A stretch of 64,000 nucleotides of DNA from Armigeres subalbatus (taxonomy: Eukaryota; Arthropoda; Insecta; Diptera; Culicidae), in assembly GCF_024139115.2 (NCBI RefSeq), contig NC_085141.1, positions 43,769,065-43,833,064 on the forward strand, in the 5' to 3' direction. Below are positions 1 through 9,902 of the stretch, one piece after another (the first letter of the stretch is position 1; every line of letters starts with the position of its first letter). The translations under genes were made by a program, and so were the position numbers. Under the pieces are notes generated by a model. That model was not told where the DNA came from and ran no database searches. It saw only the letters and a program-made list of their open reading frames with translations.

Positions 1-870
1 TACCAAAAAAATCCCGAAGTTCTGGGATTAACTTTTAGAAATGGCCATTTTACAGATATTCCGGATCTTCCGAAGGACCGTTCTGGGACATTTTGGGGTC
101 ACAGAAGACTTTAACTGTTTGTTGCACCCACAATTTGCCAGAATGAATGGTTGTCAAAAAATCGCGAAGCTCTGGAATAAAATTTTGGAATTGGCCATTT
201 TACGGATGTTCCGGATCTTCCGGAGAACCATTTCTGGGGTATTTGAAGGTCATAGAAGACATTCACTATTGATTGCACCCACAATTTGCCAGAATGAATG
301 GTTACGAAAAAATCGTGGAGCTCTGGGATTAACTTTTAGAATTGACCACTTTAACGGATGTTCCGGATCTTCCGGAGGACTGTTTCTGGGACAATTAGGG
401 GTCACAGAAGACTTTAACTGTTTGTTGCACCCACAATTTGTCAGAATGAATGGTTATCAAAAAATCGCTAAGTACTAGGATAAACTTTCGGATTTGGCTG
501 TTCTACGGATGTTCCGGATCTTCCGGAGGACCGATTTCTGAGACATTTGGGGGCCACAGAAGGCTCTAACTATTGATTGCCCCCACAATCTGCCAGAATG
601 GAAGGTTATCAAAAAATCGCGAAGCTCTGGGATGAACTCATGAGATGAACTCAAGAATGAATCATTACGAAAAAATCGCGGAGCTCTAGGATAAACTTTT
701 GGGATTGGCCGTTTTACGGATGTTCCGGATCTTCCGGAGGACCGTTTCTGGGACATTTGTAGGTCACAGAAGGCTTTAACTATTGATAGCCCCCACAATT
801 CGCCAGAATGAATGGTTATCAAAAAATTGCGAAGCTCTGGGATGAACTTTTAGAATTGGCCAATTTTACG
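1..870. repeat. Tandem satellite repeat, unit about 152 bp
   Basis: A unit recurs at roughly 5, 158, 308, 460, 671 and 822. It contains a run of A followed by a GAAGCTCTGG-type segment, then GGATGTTCCGGATCTTCC, a GGTCACAGAAG segment and CACAATTTGCCAGAATGAAT. Spacing is about 152 bp, with one partial unit near 611-660. Divergence between units is moderate. The reading frames across it are by-products of the repeat and not genes. The array probably continues left of the window. Confidence 0.9.
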
Positions 871-1294
871 GAAGTTCCTTGTTTATACTTTCGACAGACA
901 TATGATTTCCATATGATTTTCGTATCACGCTGTACGCGTACAGTGACAAGATGACACACATATTTTCACATATTTTCTCGTTGCAAAACTCGATTTTTTC
1001 AGCACTCGTAGTATTTATCCAACTCGGCAAGCCTCGTTGGATAAACGTACAACTCGTGCTGAGAAAATCATCTTTTTGCAACTAGTTGCACAAACTACTA
1101 TTATGCGATCGAAATGCGATTGCAATATGCAATTGATAACAAAAAACCGAACCGAAAATAACTTTTAAATTTAACTTTAAAAATTGAGCAATTTACATGA
1201 GAAACTCACAAAAGAAATGTTCTTAACTTCTACATGAAAAACTTCGGAAATGTATGAAAAGTTCCTGTTGAGTTTCTGTTGAGTATTCTTCCAA
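871..1294. other. AT-rich spacer, nothing recognised
   Basis: No gene or clear repeat is seen here. Short self-complementary stretches occur near 930-1090 (a TTGCA/TGCAA-rich segment). A short minus-strand reading frame (866-1081) has no recognisable features. Confidence 0.5.
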
Positions 1295-1785
1295 ATTGAC
1301 AATTGTAGTAGACGAGCTCGGTGGTCTAGTGGCTACCGTTTCTGTCTTATAAGCAGGAGGTCGTGAGTTCAATTCCAGGCTCGTCCCTTTCCTACTTTGT
1401 ATTTCTATCTTAGTTCATTCTGTGTTTCACGTTCTACCAAAACGATTCCTACTGTTATAACCTCCCCACACAATCCCAAAACCTGGCACCTATGAGATGT
1501 TGTAGAGTTCTCTGCATCTTTCTTAAGTAGGTGTCCAACTAACCATCCTTCCCCTTCCTAAGCATTCGCAAGGACGTGGCCAGGATAGATCTCGACTATT
1601 GGAGAGTGCATTGCTTCCATTTAAGAGATAGTGATTAGCTTTAAATCAATATCTGTGGTAACGGATGAAAGTGATGCTACCCTCATACAATAGTCTTGAC
1701 TTGTACCACCTACGAATTTGTGCGAATTGCTCAATGCTATCAATGCTAATGCTAATGCTAGAACATTATTGACAATTGTAGTAGA
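1295..1785 (+). mobile_element. tRNA-derived SINE with 18-bp target duplication
   Basis: The 18-bp sequence ATTGACAATTGTAGTAGA occurs at 1295-1312 and again at 1768-1785. It brackets an insertion that starts with a tRNA-like head (1311-1386) and ends in a short tandem tail of ATGCTA/AATGCT units (about 1738-1760). This is the usual anatomy of a SINE: RNA polymerase III head, unrelated body, repetitive 3' end, target site duplication. A second, diverged member of the family lies at 41658-42718; both share a GACGTGGC-containing body segment. Tandem 3' tails of this kind are known from Aedes SINEs such as Gecko, but the family assignment is only a guess. Confidence 0.85.
1311..1386 (+). other. 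tRNA-Ile(UAU)-like head of the SINE
   Basis: The acceptor strands GACGAGC (1311-1317) and GCTCGTC (1380-1386) pair exactly. A D-arm-like GGTGGTCTAGTGGCTACC supplies box A and GAGTTCAATTCC supplies box B. The anticodon loop CTTATAA would place UAU at the anticodon. No CCA-type 3' end or terminator follows directly, and the segment is the 5' end of a TSD-bounded insertion. It therefore most likely acts as an internal pol III promoter, not as a functional tRNA gene. Confidence 0.75.
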
Positions 1786-1964
1786 GTGCGAAATTCACTG
1801 CTTCACAGTTTATCGGTAGTTCGTTCTATGCGCCGTCGGAACCGTGGTGTCGGTTTTCCGACTCTGTCACCGAATTGTATCGAATTCCTTGGCTTCCAAT
1901 GCACAGCAACTTCGATCTACTCGCTGGGCGTCTTAGCATCAAATTACACATTTTATATGAGGTT
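1786..1964 (+). other. Unassigned sequence directly upstream of a Feilai copy
   Basis: An 11-bp sequence AGTAGAGTGCG at 1780-1790 recurs at 2256-2266, just after the Feilai tail. If this is a target duplication, the retroposed unit would be 1791-2255 and this segment would be a 5' extension of the SINE. No coding features are seen. Confidence 0.4.
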
Positions 1965-2257
1965 GGGGCCCTCCTTAGCCGTGGCGGTAAGATGCGCGGC
2001 TACAAAGCAAGACCATGCTGAGGGTGGCTGGGTTCGATTCCTGGTGCCGGTCTAGACAATTTTCGGATTGGAAATCGTCTCGACTTCCCTGGGCATAAAA
2101 GTATCATCGTGTTAGCCTCATGATATATAAATGTAAAAATGGTAACTTGCCTTAGAAACATCGCAGTTAATAACTGTGGAAGTGCTAATTGAACACTAAG
2201 CTGCGAGGCGGCAATGTCCCAGTAGGGGATGCAATGCCAATGAAGAAGAAGAAGAAG
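1965..2257 (+). mobile_element. Feilai SINE
   Basis: It starts GGGGCCCTCCTTAGCCGTG with a tRNA-like head. It continues through GGTTCGATTCCTGGTGCCGG (box B), the CATAAAAGTATCATCGTG segment and GTTAATAACTGTGG, and ends in (GAA)n at about 2240-2257. The order and wording match the Feilai family of Aedes aegypti as I remember it. Three more copies or fragments in the window confirm it as a repeat family. Some positions differ from the 21234 copy, so it is an older insertion. Confidence 0.9.
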
Positions 2258-2266
2258 TAGAGTGCG

Positions 2267-2535
2267 GCTGGTTGAATGGTTTTTTTTTTACCGTTGGCTT
2301 TCTCAGTCTAGAATAATAAAGGCGGCTAATTTGGCATGCCAACGATAAAACGGTCAATTCTTAAAAACTTCCGCGGGAGACTCTAAGGAGTTTTTGAGAA
2401 AAATTCTCTGGAATGTTCAGAAGAAATTATCCGTAAGTTTAACGGAAACTTCTTTAGAATTTCCGCGGAGGATTGTTCAAAATGTCTCAACGAGAAATTA
2501 TTCGAAATTATTGGATTTCTCCTGTAAATTCTGTG
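2267..2535. other. Spacer with degenerate GGAATTTC-type repeats
   Basis: It holds a poly-T run (about 2281-2290) and loose AGAAATT/GGAATTTCCGCGG words of the degenerate minisatellite type seen elsewhere in the window. No gene is supported. Confidence 0.5.
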
Positions 2536-2758
2536 TACAGTAGACGTTCGATAACTGAAAGTCATTTAAATGCAATGCTTTCAACTGCATTTCGACAGTT
2601 ATATCAGTTTTGCAGTTATCGAACACCTACGCTTCAAAACGATGTCAAAGTCGATGATAGCTGCATAGCGGTGAACAATCAGATGCACTTTTATTTTGAC
2701 GACGTCTGACGATCGTTTGACGTCTAGAATGCGTCGCAGTTATCGAACGACTAGTGTA
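2536..2758. mobile_element. MITE with TA target duplication
   Basis: The left end CAGTAGACGTTCGATAACTG (2538) and the right end CAGTTATCGAACGACTAGTG (to 2756) are imperfect inverted repeats. A TA dinucleotide stands on both sides (2536-2537 and 2757-2758). The 219-bp body has no meaningful reading frame. TA duplication fits mobilisation by a Tc1/mariner/pogo-type transposase; this is inferred from the duplication only. Confidence 0.8.
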
Positions 2759-2767
2759 TTGTCCATA

Positions 2768-3203
2768 AGGGTATGCGATAACACACTTTTTCCTAACGAA
2801 ACGAAACGAAACGAAATTTAAAATGTCTATGTTGACTCGGATCGAAACGAAACGAAATATAGATTTCTTTCGAGACTTCGAAACGAAACGAAATCAAGGT
2901 TCATTTAATTCGAAATTTTTCGAAACGAAACGAAATTTTAATTTTATTTCCGCGGAATTTTTTTAAATTGGTTTTACATTATGTACGCAATTCTGATTTC
3001 AATTTTTCGAAGTCGAATAACTATTTTACGACCGAAAGAGTTATAATAACAGAAGAGGCAATCTGTGATAAATCGCCACATTCTCGCCGCATATACCATT
3101 GGCGATAAGGCAATACCCCAGCATTTGTGCCATATACGGATTCAAATTTCGTTTAAAACCTTAGTTCACCTAAGAATTATAACTTTAAGCTGAAGCATAC
3201 TTC
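2768..3203 (+). repeat. AACGAAACGAAACG-rich dispersed repeat, copy 1
   Basis: It contains clustered CGAAACGAAACGAAA words (about 2795-2935), a CCGCGGAA segment, then a non-repetitive portion ending in GCTGAAGCATACTTCATAATT. The same sequence, inverted and interrupted by another insertion, lies at 29237-30043. A related AACGAAATTCCGCGG-rich stretch is at 25300-25490. No coding capacity was found. Confidence 0.8.
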
Positions 3204-3960
3204 ATAATTGTCTTGTCAGCGTGGTTTTGCAATATTGACTCAGTCAAAATTAGAAAATGAATGCTTAGATTTTTTTTATTTAGTGGGATACTCAATTATG
3301 TATCCTCATCTGCCAGGCGTATACGCAGATAGAGAATTGATATTACTAGACCAACATTTGAAAAGGGCATATCAGCCAAAATTTATTCCTTTTTATTCTT
3401 CGTCTACATATATAGCATACATTTGCTCACTAGAAGAATCCTGTGCACCTTTCTAAAATGCACAAAGATATGTATTTCAGATTGAATTTCACAGACCCAT
3501 AGTCTTATATATAATCAGCTCGACAAACTAAGCTATTGTCTGTGTGTCCTTGGCATATGAGAACAGCTGTTATGGTCAGTATGAGCTGAAAGCAATCATA
3601 AGTAAAGAACTTCCTTTAAGCAATTTTAATGATCTTTCAACCCGTTCTGAATTTTTTTATTGCAAATTCCGTGCGAAGGTCTAGAAATGCCCACAAATCT
3701 GCAATGTTCCTTACATATTGTGCAAATAGTCAAAGAGAGCTTATTAGCTTGATTAGCTATACACATCGTAGTTGCTAATCATGATTGGACGAGAAAAAGC
3801 AAATATGCACAGCTCACCAACTAAATAATATTCTTGGAATACAAAAATGTTATTCTTATTGTATACTTGCTTCGGAGTTTCCAATTCATGACCAATAATG
3901 ATGCTGGCCACGTGCTTATAGTCAATTTAAGATTAGGAGAGGAAAATTAGTTTAACACTC
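3204..3960. other. AT-rich spacer with a relic of a foldback element
   Basis: Around 3348-3417 a sequence resembles one arm of the palindrome at 31556-31693 (CCAACATTTGAAAAGGGC and the segment after it). The reading frame 3208-3456 runs over this relic and is not considered a gene. Nothing else is recognised up to the CR1-like element. Confidence 0.5.
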
Positions 3961-3981
3961 ATTGTTATAAGAGACCGAGGA

Positions 3982-4752
3982 ATGCTCTGCATCTCCGTGA
4001 GCGCTACGGGTAAGGAATCGTTGGTTAGTTTAGAAGGTAATTTTGATTTGACAACTGCGACTTCATCTGACGGTATTTACACATCTAATCCACTCCATAG
4101 TTCCGTAAACAATATTGTATCGAATAATCGGTCACTTCATACAAATGTCCTACCTTCGTTTTCTAATACTGCCACGAATAATTTGCAAATTGTGACATCT
4201 TCTAGCAGGCCGCAACTAGCTATTGCTCCTCCAGCACCATCGACACCAATACAAACCAATAGTAGTAATAACTGGTATTATCTAACGCAGTTCCTACCTC
4301 ATGAAACAGAAGCAAATACAATCAACTATATTGCACGTCGTGCCAACTGCAATCCTAATCAAGTCATCTGTCATAAGCTTGTAAGAGAGGGATATGATAC
4401 TAGACAACTATCTTTTCTGTCATTTAAAATCAGTGTTCCGGTTAGTTTTGAGCAGATCCTATTATCTGAACAGTTCTGGCCCAGTGGGGTTGCAATTGCT
4501 CCTTTTTTAGAGAGGAGATCAAACAACAGCAAACCTGTTGGACCTCGTGTACAAGTTCGTTTGTCTCCACGCACACCTACAACTCGCACACTATCGACGC
4601 CCCGCCATCGAATACAGGAGCAAGTTCGCCAATATCAGAGAATTCCGTCTTTGATTCCCATTCCACCTACATTGAAATCAGCCCCAGTTCCAAGACAACT
4701 AGCTCCACCATTCAGGATGGTAAAACCCAAGTACAGGGTGACTCTAGTATAA
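3982..4752 (+). CDS. ORF1 (gag-like) of the CR1-like element
   Basis: This open frame of 256 residues probably encodes the nucleic-acid-binding ORF1 protein of the retrotransposon, which would coat its RNA. Residues about 1-90 are Ser/Asn/Thr-rich and low in complexity. Residues about 95-165 (NWYYLTQFLPHETE through SFKISVP and FWPSGVAIAPF) look like the compact RNA-binding-type domain common near the end of non-LTR ORF1 proteins. The tail is rich in Pro and Arg. No CCHC zinc knuckle is visible. The start is simply the first ATG; the true N-terminus may lie upstream and be lost. The endonuclease frame starts just after its stop. Confidence 0.55.
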   Translation: MLCISVSATGKESLVSLEGNFDLTTATSSDGIYTSNPLHSSVNNIVSNNRSLHTNVLPSFSNTATNNLQIVTSSSRPQLAIAPPAPSTPIQTNSSNNWYYLTQFLPHETEANTINYIARRANCNPNQVICHKLVREGYDTRQLSFLSFKISVPVSFEQILLSEQFWPSGVAIAPFLERRSNNSKPVGPRVQVRLSPRTPTTRTLSTPRHRIQEQVRQYQRIPSLIPIPPTLKSAPVPRQLAPPFRMVKPKYRVTLV

Positions 4753-5584
4753 ATGGACTATTGTGTTATTACCAAAATCTCGGTGGCATGAATACTACCC
4801 TATCTGAATACTCGCTTGCCTGTTCCAATGGACTATATGACATATACGCTTTCACTGAAACCTGGCTAAAAAGCAACACTCTGTCCTCTCAAGTATTTAG
4901 TAACACGCATGTCGTTTTCCGATCAGATCGGTCGAACCAAACAATACAATTATTGTCTCCTCCGAACACGACAGTAATAAGTCATCAGGAGGAGGTGTAC
5001 TTTTTGCTGTACGATCCTCCTGCAAATGCCGCATATTACACCCTCCAAATTGTGCCGCTATTGAACAATCGTGGGTGGCGCTTCATGCACATGGTTATAC
5101 CTTATACATTTACGTATTATACATCCCTCCTGATCGAATCACCGATCCAGTACTTGCCGCTCATCACTCCGAATCATTAACATGGATTACATCTGAAATG
5201 AGTATAACTGACAAAATACTTATTCTGGGAGATTTCAACATGCGCACAATTAATTGGAAACAAGGGTCAGCTGGTTATCTGTTCCCTGATCTGGCTCGAT
5301 CTTCAATGAGCAGGATTCAGAATCAACTACTGGCTGACTACAGTCTAGCAGGTCTCATTCAGTTAAACGCTGTCCACAATCAGAGAGCGCGAATGCTCGA
5401 TCTATGCTTTGCAAGTACTGATCTTATGCAGTATGTTACCGTTACAAAGGCCCCTGTCCCCCTTGTAAAAGAATGCTGCCATCATCCGCCTTTACAGTTG
5501 GACATACGGAAATGTGTTCCATACAAGTTTCTACCAGTAGTTGAAACTAGCCGCTACAACTACAAAAAAAAACAAACTTCATAG
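4752..5584 (+). pseudogene. Endonuclease domain of the CR1-like ORF2, frameshifted
   Basis: The frame beginning near 4752 shows YYQNLGGMN and YDIYAFTETWL, the N-terminal part of an EEP/AP-type endonuclease that nicks target DNA. The reading then shifts near 4970-5075 into another frame carrying ILILGDFNM (GDxN metal-binding motif) and a late HHPPLQL segment in the position of the usual SDH motif. The S-D of SDHxP is not kept (ECCHHPPL), so a catalytic residue appears lost as well as the frame. Only remnants of a working enzyme remain. Confidence 0.7.
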
Positions 5585-5586
5585 AA

Positions 5587-7760
5587 ATGAGTCGTTTTCT
5601 CTCCACCATCAGTTGGGATGAAATTTTGAAAGGCTTGAGTTTAGAAACAGCAGTTGAAGTGTACACATCAATTGTAGTTTATGCAATTGACCATTATACT
5701 CCAAGAATTGCTACCAAAACACACATGCATCCACATTGGTCGAATATCACTCTAAAACGTTTAAAATCTGCAAAAAGGTCAGCTCTTAGAAAACATTCGA
5801 ACTATCATACTCCACATACCAGACTGAACTATATTTATGTTAGTAGTAGATACAACCAACTTTTCCTCTCACATATTCGTCGTACATACCCAAAGAAACC
5901 TGAAATGCAACCCTAAGAAGTTTTGGTCATACGTCGATAAACAGAGGAAAGAAACTGAATTTCCGACAACCATAGTGATGAATGGCAAGAAAGCTTGCTC
6001 TCGCTCTTTAATGACGAATCTCTTCAGGGAACAATTTTCCTCTGTATTCACAGACGAACTTCTGGATCCACATCATGTTATCCACGCTGCTACAAATGTA
6101 CCTTTACGTTCCTCTGCTGTGAGCACTCATCCCTTAGTTTCACGAACTACTGTTGAATCTGCATGTTCCCGCTTGAAAGGATCTTCCAATCCTGGTCCTG
6201 ACGGAATACCGGCTCTAGTACTGAAGAAATGCAGCGGTACTCTTTCACAGCCACTGTCATTATTATTCAACCTTTCTCTATCTTCCGGTTGTTTCCCTTG
6301 TTTGTGGAAAAAGGCGTTTGTGTTTCCGGTCTATAAGAAAGGTGACAAACAGGACATTTCCAACTACAGGGGAATCTCTGCTTTATGTGCTACATCTAAG
6401 CTATTCGAGCTAATTGTTCTTGATTTCCTAAAACACCAATGCTTGGACTACGTATCTGAAACTCAGCACGGATTCTTTCCGAAAAGGTCAACGTCAACTA
6501 ATCTTGTTGTTTACACGTCCTTCATCATCAAAGCGTTAGAAAACCGTAAACAAGTCGACGCGATTTACACTGACTTTTCTGCTGCGTTCGATAAGATAAA
6601 AATCATCAAATATTGATAGCAAAATTGGAACGTCTAGGATCTCTAATCTAATCTAATCCAATATTAAATTGGTTTCGTTCATATTTACACAATCGAACAG
6701 TGTCAGTCAAATTAGGATTCACTACTTCCGACCAATTTGTCGTAACATCAGGTGTTCCTCAAGGGAGTCATTTGGGGCTTTTTATGTTCTTATTATACCT
6801 GAATGATGTCAACCGAATCCTGAAATGTTCCAAACTCTCCTATGCTGATGACTTCAAACTTTATTATATATATAAATATATTTGATTTGATTTATTATTT
6901 ATATTTAATTTGATTTATTATGATTATTTATTATTTATTATTTATTATATTATTTATTATTTTATTTTATTATGATTATTTATTTATTATGATTTATATC
7001 TAATTTGACACTATAGTGTCATGTCACGAAGATGCTATTTTTCTTCAGAAGGAACTAGATAATTTTGTCAATTGGTGCACACTGAACAGAATGAGCTTGA
7101 ATGCAAGCAAATGCTCCGTGATTTCTTTTGCCAGAAAACGCTCAATAACGTCATTCAACTACTGTATTTCCTCCACTCCAATCAAACGAGAAAACACCAT
7201 TAAAGATCTTGGTGTTCTGTTAGATTCGAAACTAACATTTAAGGAGCATATACGCTACATTACGGCCAAAGCATCCAAGTGCTTGGGCATGATTTTCCGC
7301 GCAGCAAAACACTTCGATGATATCCATTGCATAAAAACTTTCTATTGCTCTTTGGTACGTTCTATCTTGGAATACGCTGTCGTTGTTTGGGCTCCTTACT
7401 ATCAACACGGAATCCAACTATTAGAAAAAGTCCAACGCAAGTTTATTCGCTTTGCCCTTCGAAGACTTCCATGGAGCGATCCGCTGAACCTTCCGCCTTA
7501 TGAAGATCGATGTATGTAAATTGATCTAGAGTTATTGGAAACACCTCGGAATGTTTTTAAAGCCTCGTTCATTTCTGATGTTCTTCAGTCCCACATTGAT
7601 TGTCCTCGTGTACTAGATATGTTAAATATTGACATCCGTCGTCGTCATCTCCGTTCTCATGAATTTCTTCGCCTTCCTGCTTCTCGTACAAACTACGGAT
7701 ATAATGATCCTATAAATAGTAATGTGTCGTGTGTTCAATCGCTATTATCCTGTTTTTGAC
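5587..7760 (+). pseudogene. Reverse transcriptase of the CR1-like ORF2, disrupted
   Basis: It is split over at least four frames. 5587-5916 and 5837-6616 hold the linker and RT fingers/palm start (SNPGPDGIPALVLK, VYKKGDKQDISNYRGIS, QHGFFPKRST, IYTDFSAAFDK). 6700-6885 holds SGVPQGSHLG and the catalytic SYADDFKLYY. 7016-7519 holds the thumb-type region (LGVLLDSKLTFKEH, RSILEYAVVVWAP). A last piece at 7535-7759 holds RTNYGYNDP. The YADD core survives. Breaks occur near 5916, 6610-6700, at the AT-rich expansion (6868-7010) and at 7519. It is not translatable as one protein. Confidence 0.8.
6866..7012. repeat. AT-rich ATT/TTTA microsatellite inside the RT
   Basis: Directly after the YADD block the sequence turns into about 145 bp of TATATAAATATA, then TTTATTATTTATT-type words. 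RT coding resumes at about 7016 (SCHEDAIFLQKEL). The low-complexity run therefore replaced or expanded within the coding sequence. Confidence 0.85.
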
Positions 7761-7832
7761 TTCCACTTGTCCCGTGTCACCAATAAGAATCGTTATCGTG
7801 AGGTGTTAGCTAAATAGTTAGTTGTTAGTTAG

Positions 7833-8004
7833 TTAGGGAAGATCCATAAAGTACGTCACGCAAAAATTGGCGATTTTCAACCCCCCCTCCCCCCTTCGTC
7901 ACACTTTTTGTATTAAACCTCTAATTTTTTTGTATGAGTCGTCACGCTGCTCGTAACCCCCCCTCCCCCCTAGGAGCGTGACGTACTTTGTGGATGGCCC
8001 CTTA
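7833..8004. mobile_element. MITE with ACGTCACG-type inverted ends, TTA duplication
   Basis: The left end GGGAAGATCCATAAAGTACG (7836) pairs with the right end CGTACTTTGTGGATGGCCCC (to 8001), imperfectly. TTA flanks it at 7833-7835 and 8002-8004. Inside are two poly-C/T tracts (about 7883 and 7957). A 3-bp TTA duplication is typical of PIF/Harbinger-type transposition, so that is a likely, unproven source. It lies in the 3' region of the CR1-like element and is therefore younger. Confidence 0.75.
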
Positions 8005-8200
8005 GTTAGATAATTTATTAAGCAAATTTTGTATGTATCATTTGGAAATTTGTACTCTGTTGATATGAAAAGAAGAGGAGGTTTTGCGCCCATTTGAGAA
8101 AGAGCTCTACTCAAATGGGCTTTTCCCTGCTCCAGAAAATAAAATAAAATAAAATAAATAATTCATGTGAAACCCCTTGATAAGCGACAAAATATTTATT

Positions 8201-8474
8201 GTATCCAGTTTTCCGCGAGCGGTAATGGCCGCCAGCTTGCTTGCGGTTCAGTCTCTGATTTGACGTGTCTGGAGGTCAACTGTACCCACCGCTCCGAGCA
8301 TTCTGACCAATGTTGCATATAAGAAGGTGCTGATTCAGTGAATTCAAGCCTTCTTATATACCACATTGATCAAAATGCTCGAATGGTGGGTGCAGTTGAC
8401 CTCCAGAAACGTCAAATCAGAGACTGAACCGCAAGCAAGCTGGCGGCCATTACCGCTCGCGGAAAACTGGATAC
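8201..8474. mobile_element. Foldback element, 274-bp palindrome
   Basis: The outer arms are almost perfect inverted repeats. 8201 onward (GTATCCAGTTTTCCGCGAGC, then through a GCCGCCAGCTTGCTTGCGG segment and TGATTTGACG) is mirrored by the complementary sequence ending at 8474. Arms are about 120 bp with a short unpaired centre near 8335-8350. There is no coding potential. Such hairpin units are common as MITEs or foldback elements in Aedes. Confidence 0.85.
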
Positions 8475-8511
8475 GAAGTTAACGAATTAATGCTTGACGA
8501 CTGTGGGTATA

Positions 8512-8757
8512 TGACGGAACGTGTAGCAGTCTTGTAACGCAGCAAAAACAAGTTTACTTCTGCATCCGACGGTTTCGGTAATTTATTTTACCTTTTTCAT
8601 GGATTGGAAGATTGTTTTTTTGCCATATGTACAAAAAAACAATCTTCCAATCCTTGAAAAAGGTAAAATAAATTACCGAAACCGTCGGGTGCAGAAGTAA
8701 ACTTGTTTTTGCTGCGTTACAAGACTGCTACAGCCGGAAAACTACACGTTCCGTTAT
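8512..8757. mobile_element. Second foldback element next to the first
   Basis: Core arms at 8524-8620 and 8640-8730 are near-perfect complements (GTAACGCAGCAAAAACAAG and its partner, CCGACGGTTTCGGTAATTTA and its partner). The outer parts 8512-8523 and 8741-8757 also pair, after a roughly 10-bp insertion in the right arm. The 11-mer ATACGAAGTTA occurs on both sides (8471-8481 and 8756-8766) and could be a target duplication. Confidence 0.8.
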
Positions 8758-8767
8758 ACGAAGTTAT

Positions 8768-9145
8768 TTTGAAAACAAGAAGACGAAAACTTTGTTTTAA
8801 ATCAATCCAACGCAAGATCAATGTGATTCTTTTAATAATCTTTTATAACACGATCGATTCCGCACTGAATAATTTTGAGCTCTTCGATGCAGACATTAGT
8901 TAAACAAATTTCTGCTACGCGAGGTAGATTTTTTTCACTTCGCGTTCTCCCGGACTAGCTGCCGTTCCATGACCAGCTGCAACACGATCGATTCCGCATT
9001 CATATTGTGCAAATAGTAAAAAAAATACCACAAAATTTAAATTTGAATTATGGAAATACTGAAGACGTTTTATAAAAGAAAACTGCATACGTATTTGTCG
9101 ACTAAGAATGGGGTTATGTAGTAAGCATTGGCGTAACTAACGAAA
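8768..9145. repeat. Dispersed repeat, inverted partner at 25590-25800
   Basis: From about 8900 to 9145 the sequence (GCTACGCGAGGTAGATTTTT, CGATTCCGCATTCATATTG, then AATGGGGTTATGTAGTAAGC) reappears in reverse complement at about 25590-25800. Identity is high with small indels. 8768-8900 has no match seen in the window. The small frame at 8703-8903 overlaps the foldback and is not regarded as a gene. Confidence 0.75.
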
Positions 9146-9166
9146 ATTTCTAGGGGGGCTAATTTT

Positions 9167-9480
9167 TGACGTAGGATTACGTCCTTTGCGTCCTTTGGAG
9201 GTAATTCTGCATATTAAAATTTGAGACCTTTACGAAAAGTACCGATTTTCGAGATTTTGGAATCAATCGATCGACGAACTCTTTTAGATTTTCTCCAACT
9301 ATTAAAAACAATGGATTAGAATGCACTGGCCGTCGCCAGTAGCAGTACGAAAGTAGCAGTACTGAAGAGAAATATCCACGCAATGCTCAGACTATCGTTT
9401 CGCTTCTATCAGTGATTAGAAAAGCGCTTTGTGGAAAGAAATTCTGTTCTTCTTAGGCATCGATTGCGGTCTCGGGATCA
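9167..9480. other. Lone end of the TGACGTA-type element, then spacer
   Basis: TGACGTAGGATTACGTC at 9167-9183 resembles the terminal motif of the insertions at 11880 and 18999. The following roughly 120 bp contains a diverged GAGACC..TTACGAAAA and AATCAATCGATCG resemblance to those modules. No matching right end was found nearby, so it may be a solo or truncated end. Confidence 0.45.
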
Positions 9481-9902
9481 AGATTTTTTTATGTATACAG
9501 ATTAGGAGCGCTCAACAGAGCTCTGGTCCCCACAAGTCCCTATCTCACGCTTCCACGGGTCGTCCGATGAAAAAAGTCTGTCAGCTAAGGGTTGTGTACT
9601 TAGCTGGTAGTGCAGCCTGGGCACTGTTGACCTTCTGACATCAGCTAGAGTGAGAAGGTACGCCTCGAGCGTCTGTTCACCAGGAGGTGCGGCTCAAACA
9701 GCGTCTGCCTGGTACCCAGCGGCTGATTAACGAAATGCTGTATCGCGTCAGCTATACTTAAGGTGGCAGCCCCATCATCGCGATGTAGGTAACGCCACCC
9801 GGTAAGGTAGCTTACTGAAGCCTCTCAAATACCACGAAAAATGGAGATAGAAGAAAAAGAGAACGTTATTTTTGGCAACCGGCCCGGCAACGAAATAAGG
9901 AC

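Larger units (their letters stand above)
3960..8160 (+). mobile_element. CR1-like non-LTR retrotransposon, degenerate
   Basis: In order it shows a gag-like ORF1 (3982-4752), an apurinic-type endonuclease (about 4752-5584), a reverse transcriptase (about 5840-7760), a 3' untranslated region and a terminal (AAAAT)n tail at about 8140-8160. The endonuclease start (YYQNLGGMN, FTETWL) and the RT block with QHGFFPKRST and TDFSAAFDK resemble the T1/Q branch of CR1 elements. The clade call is from motif memory only. Several frameshifts, a stop and an AT-rich expansion make it non-functional. A MITE sits in its 3' part. Confidence 0.75.

Noticed and set aside
1311..1386. Functional tRNA-Ile gene
   Set aside because: It is the head of a TSD-bounded SINE, with no terminator directly behind it.
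8755..8767. TATACGAAGTTAT equals the 13-bp arm of the phage P1 loxP site
   Set aside because: There is no second arm at the 8-bp spacing, and ATACGAAGTTA is also present at 8471-8481 as part of a local duplication. A chance match within a native repeat is the simplest explanation; no sign of vector sequence.
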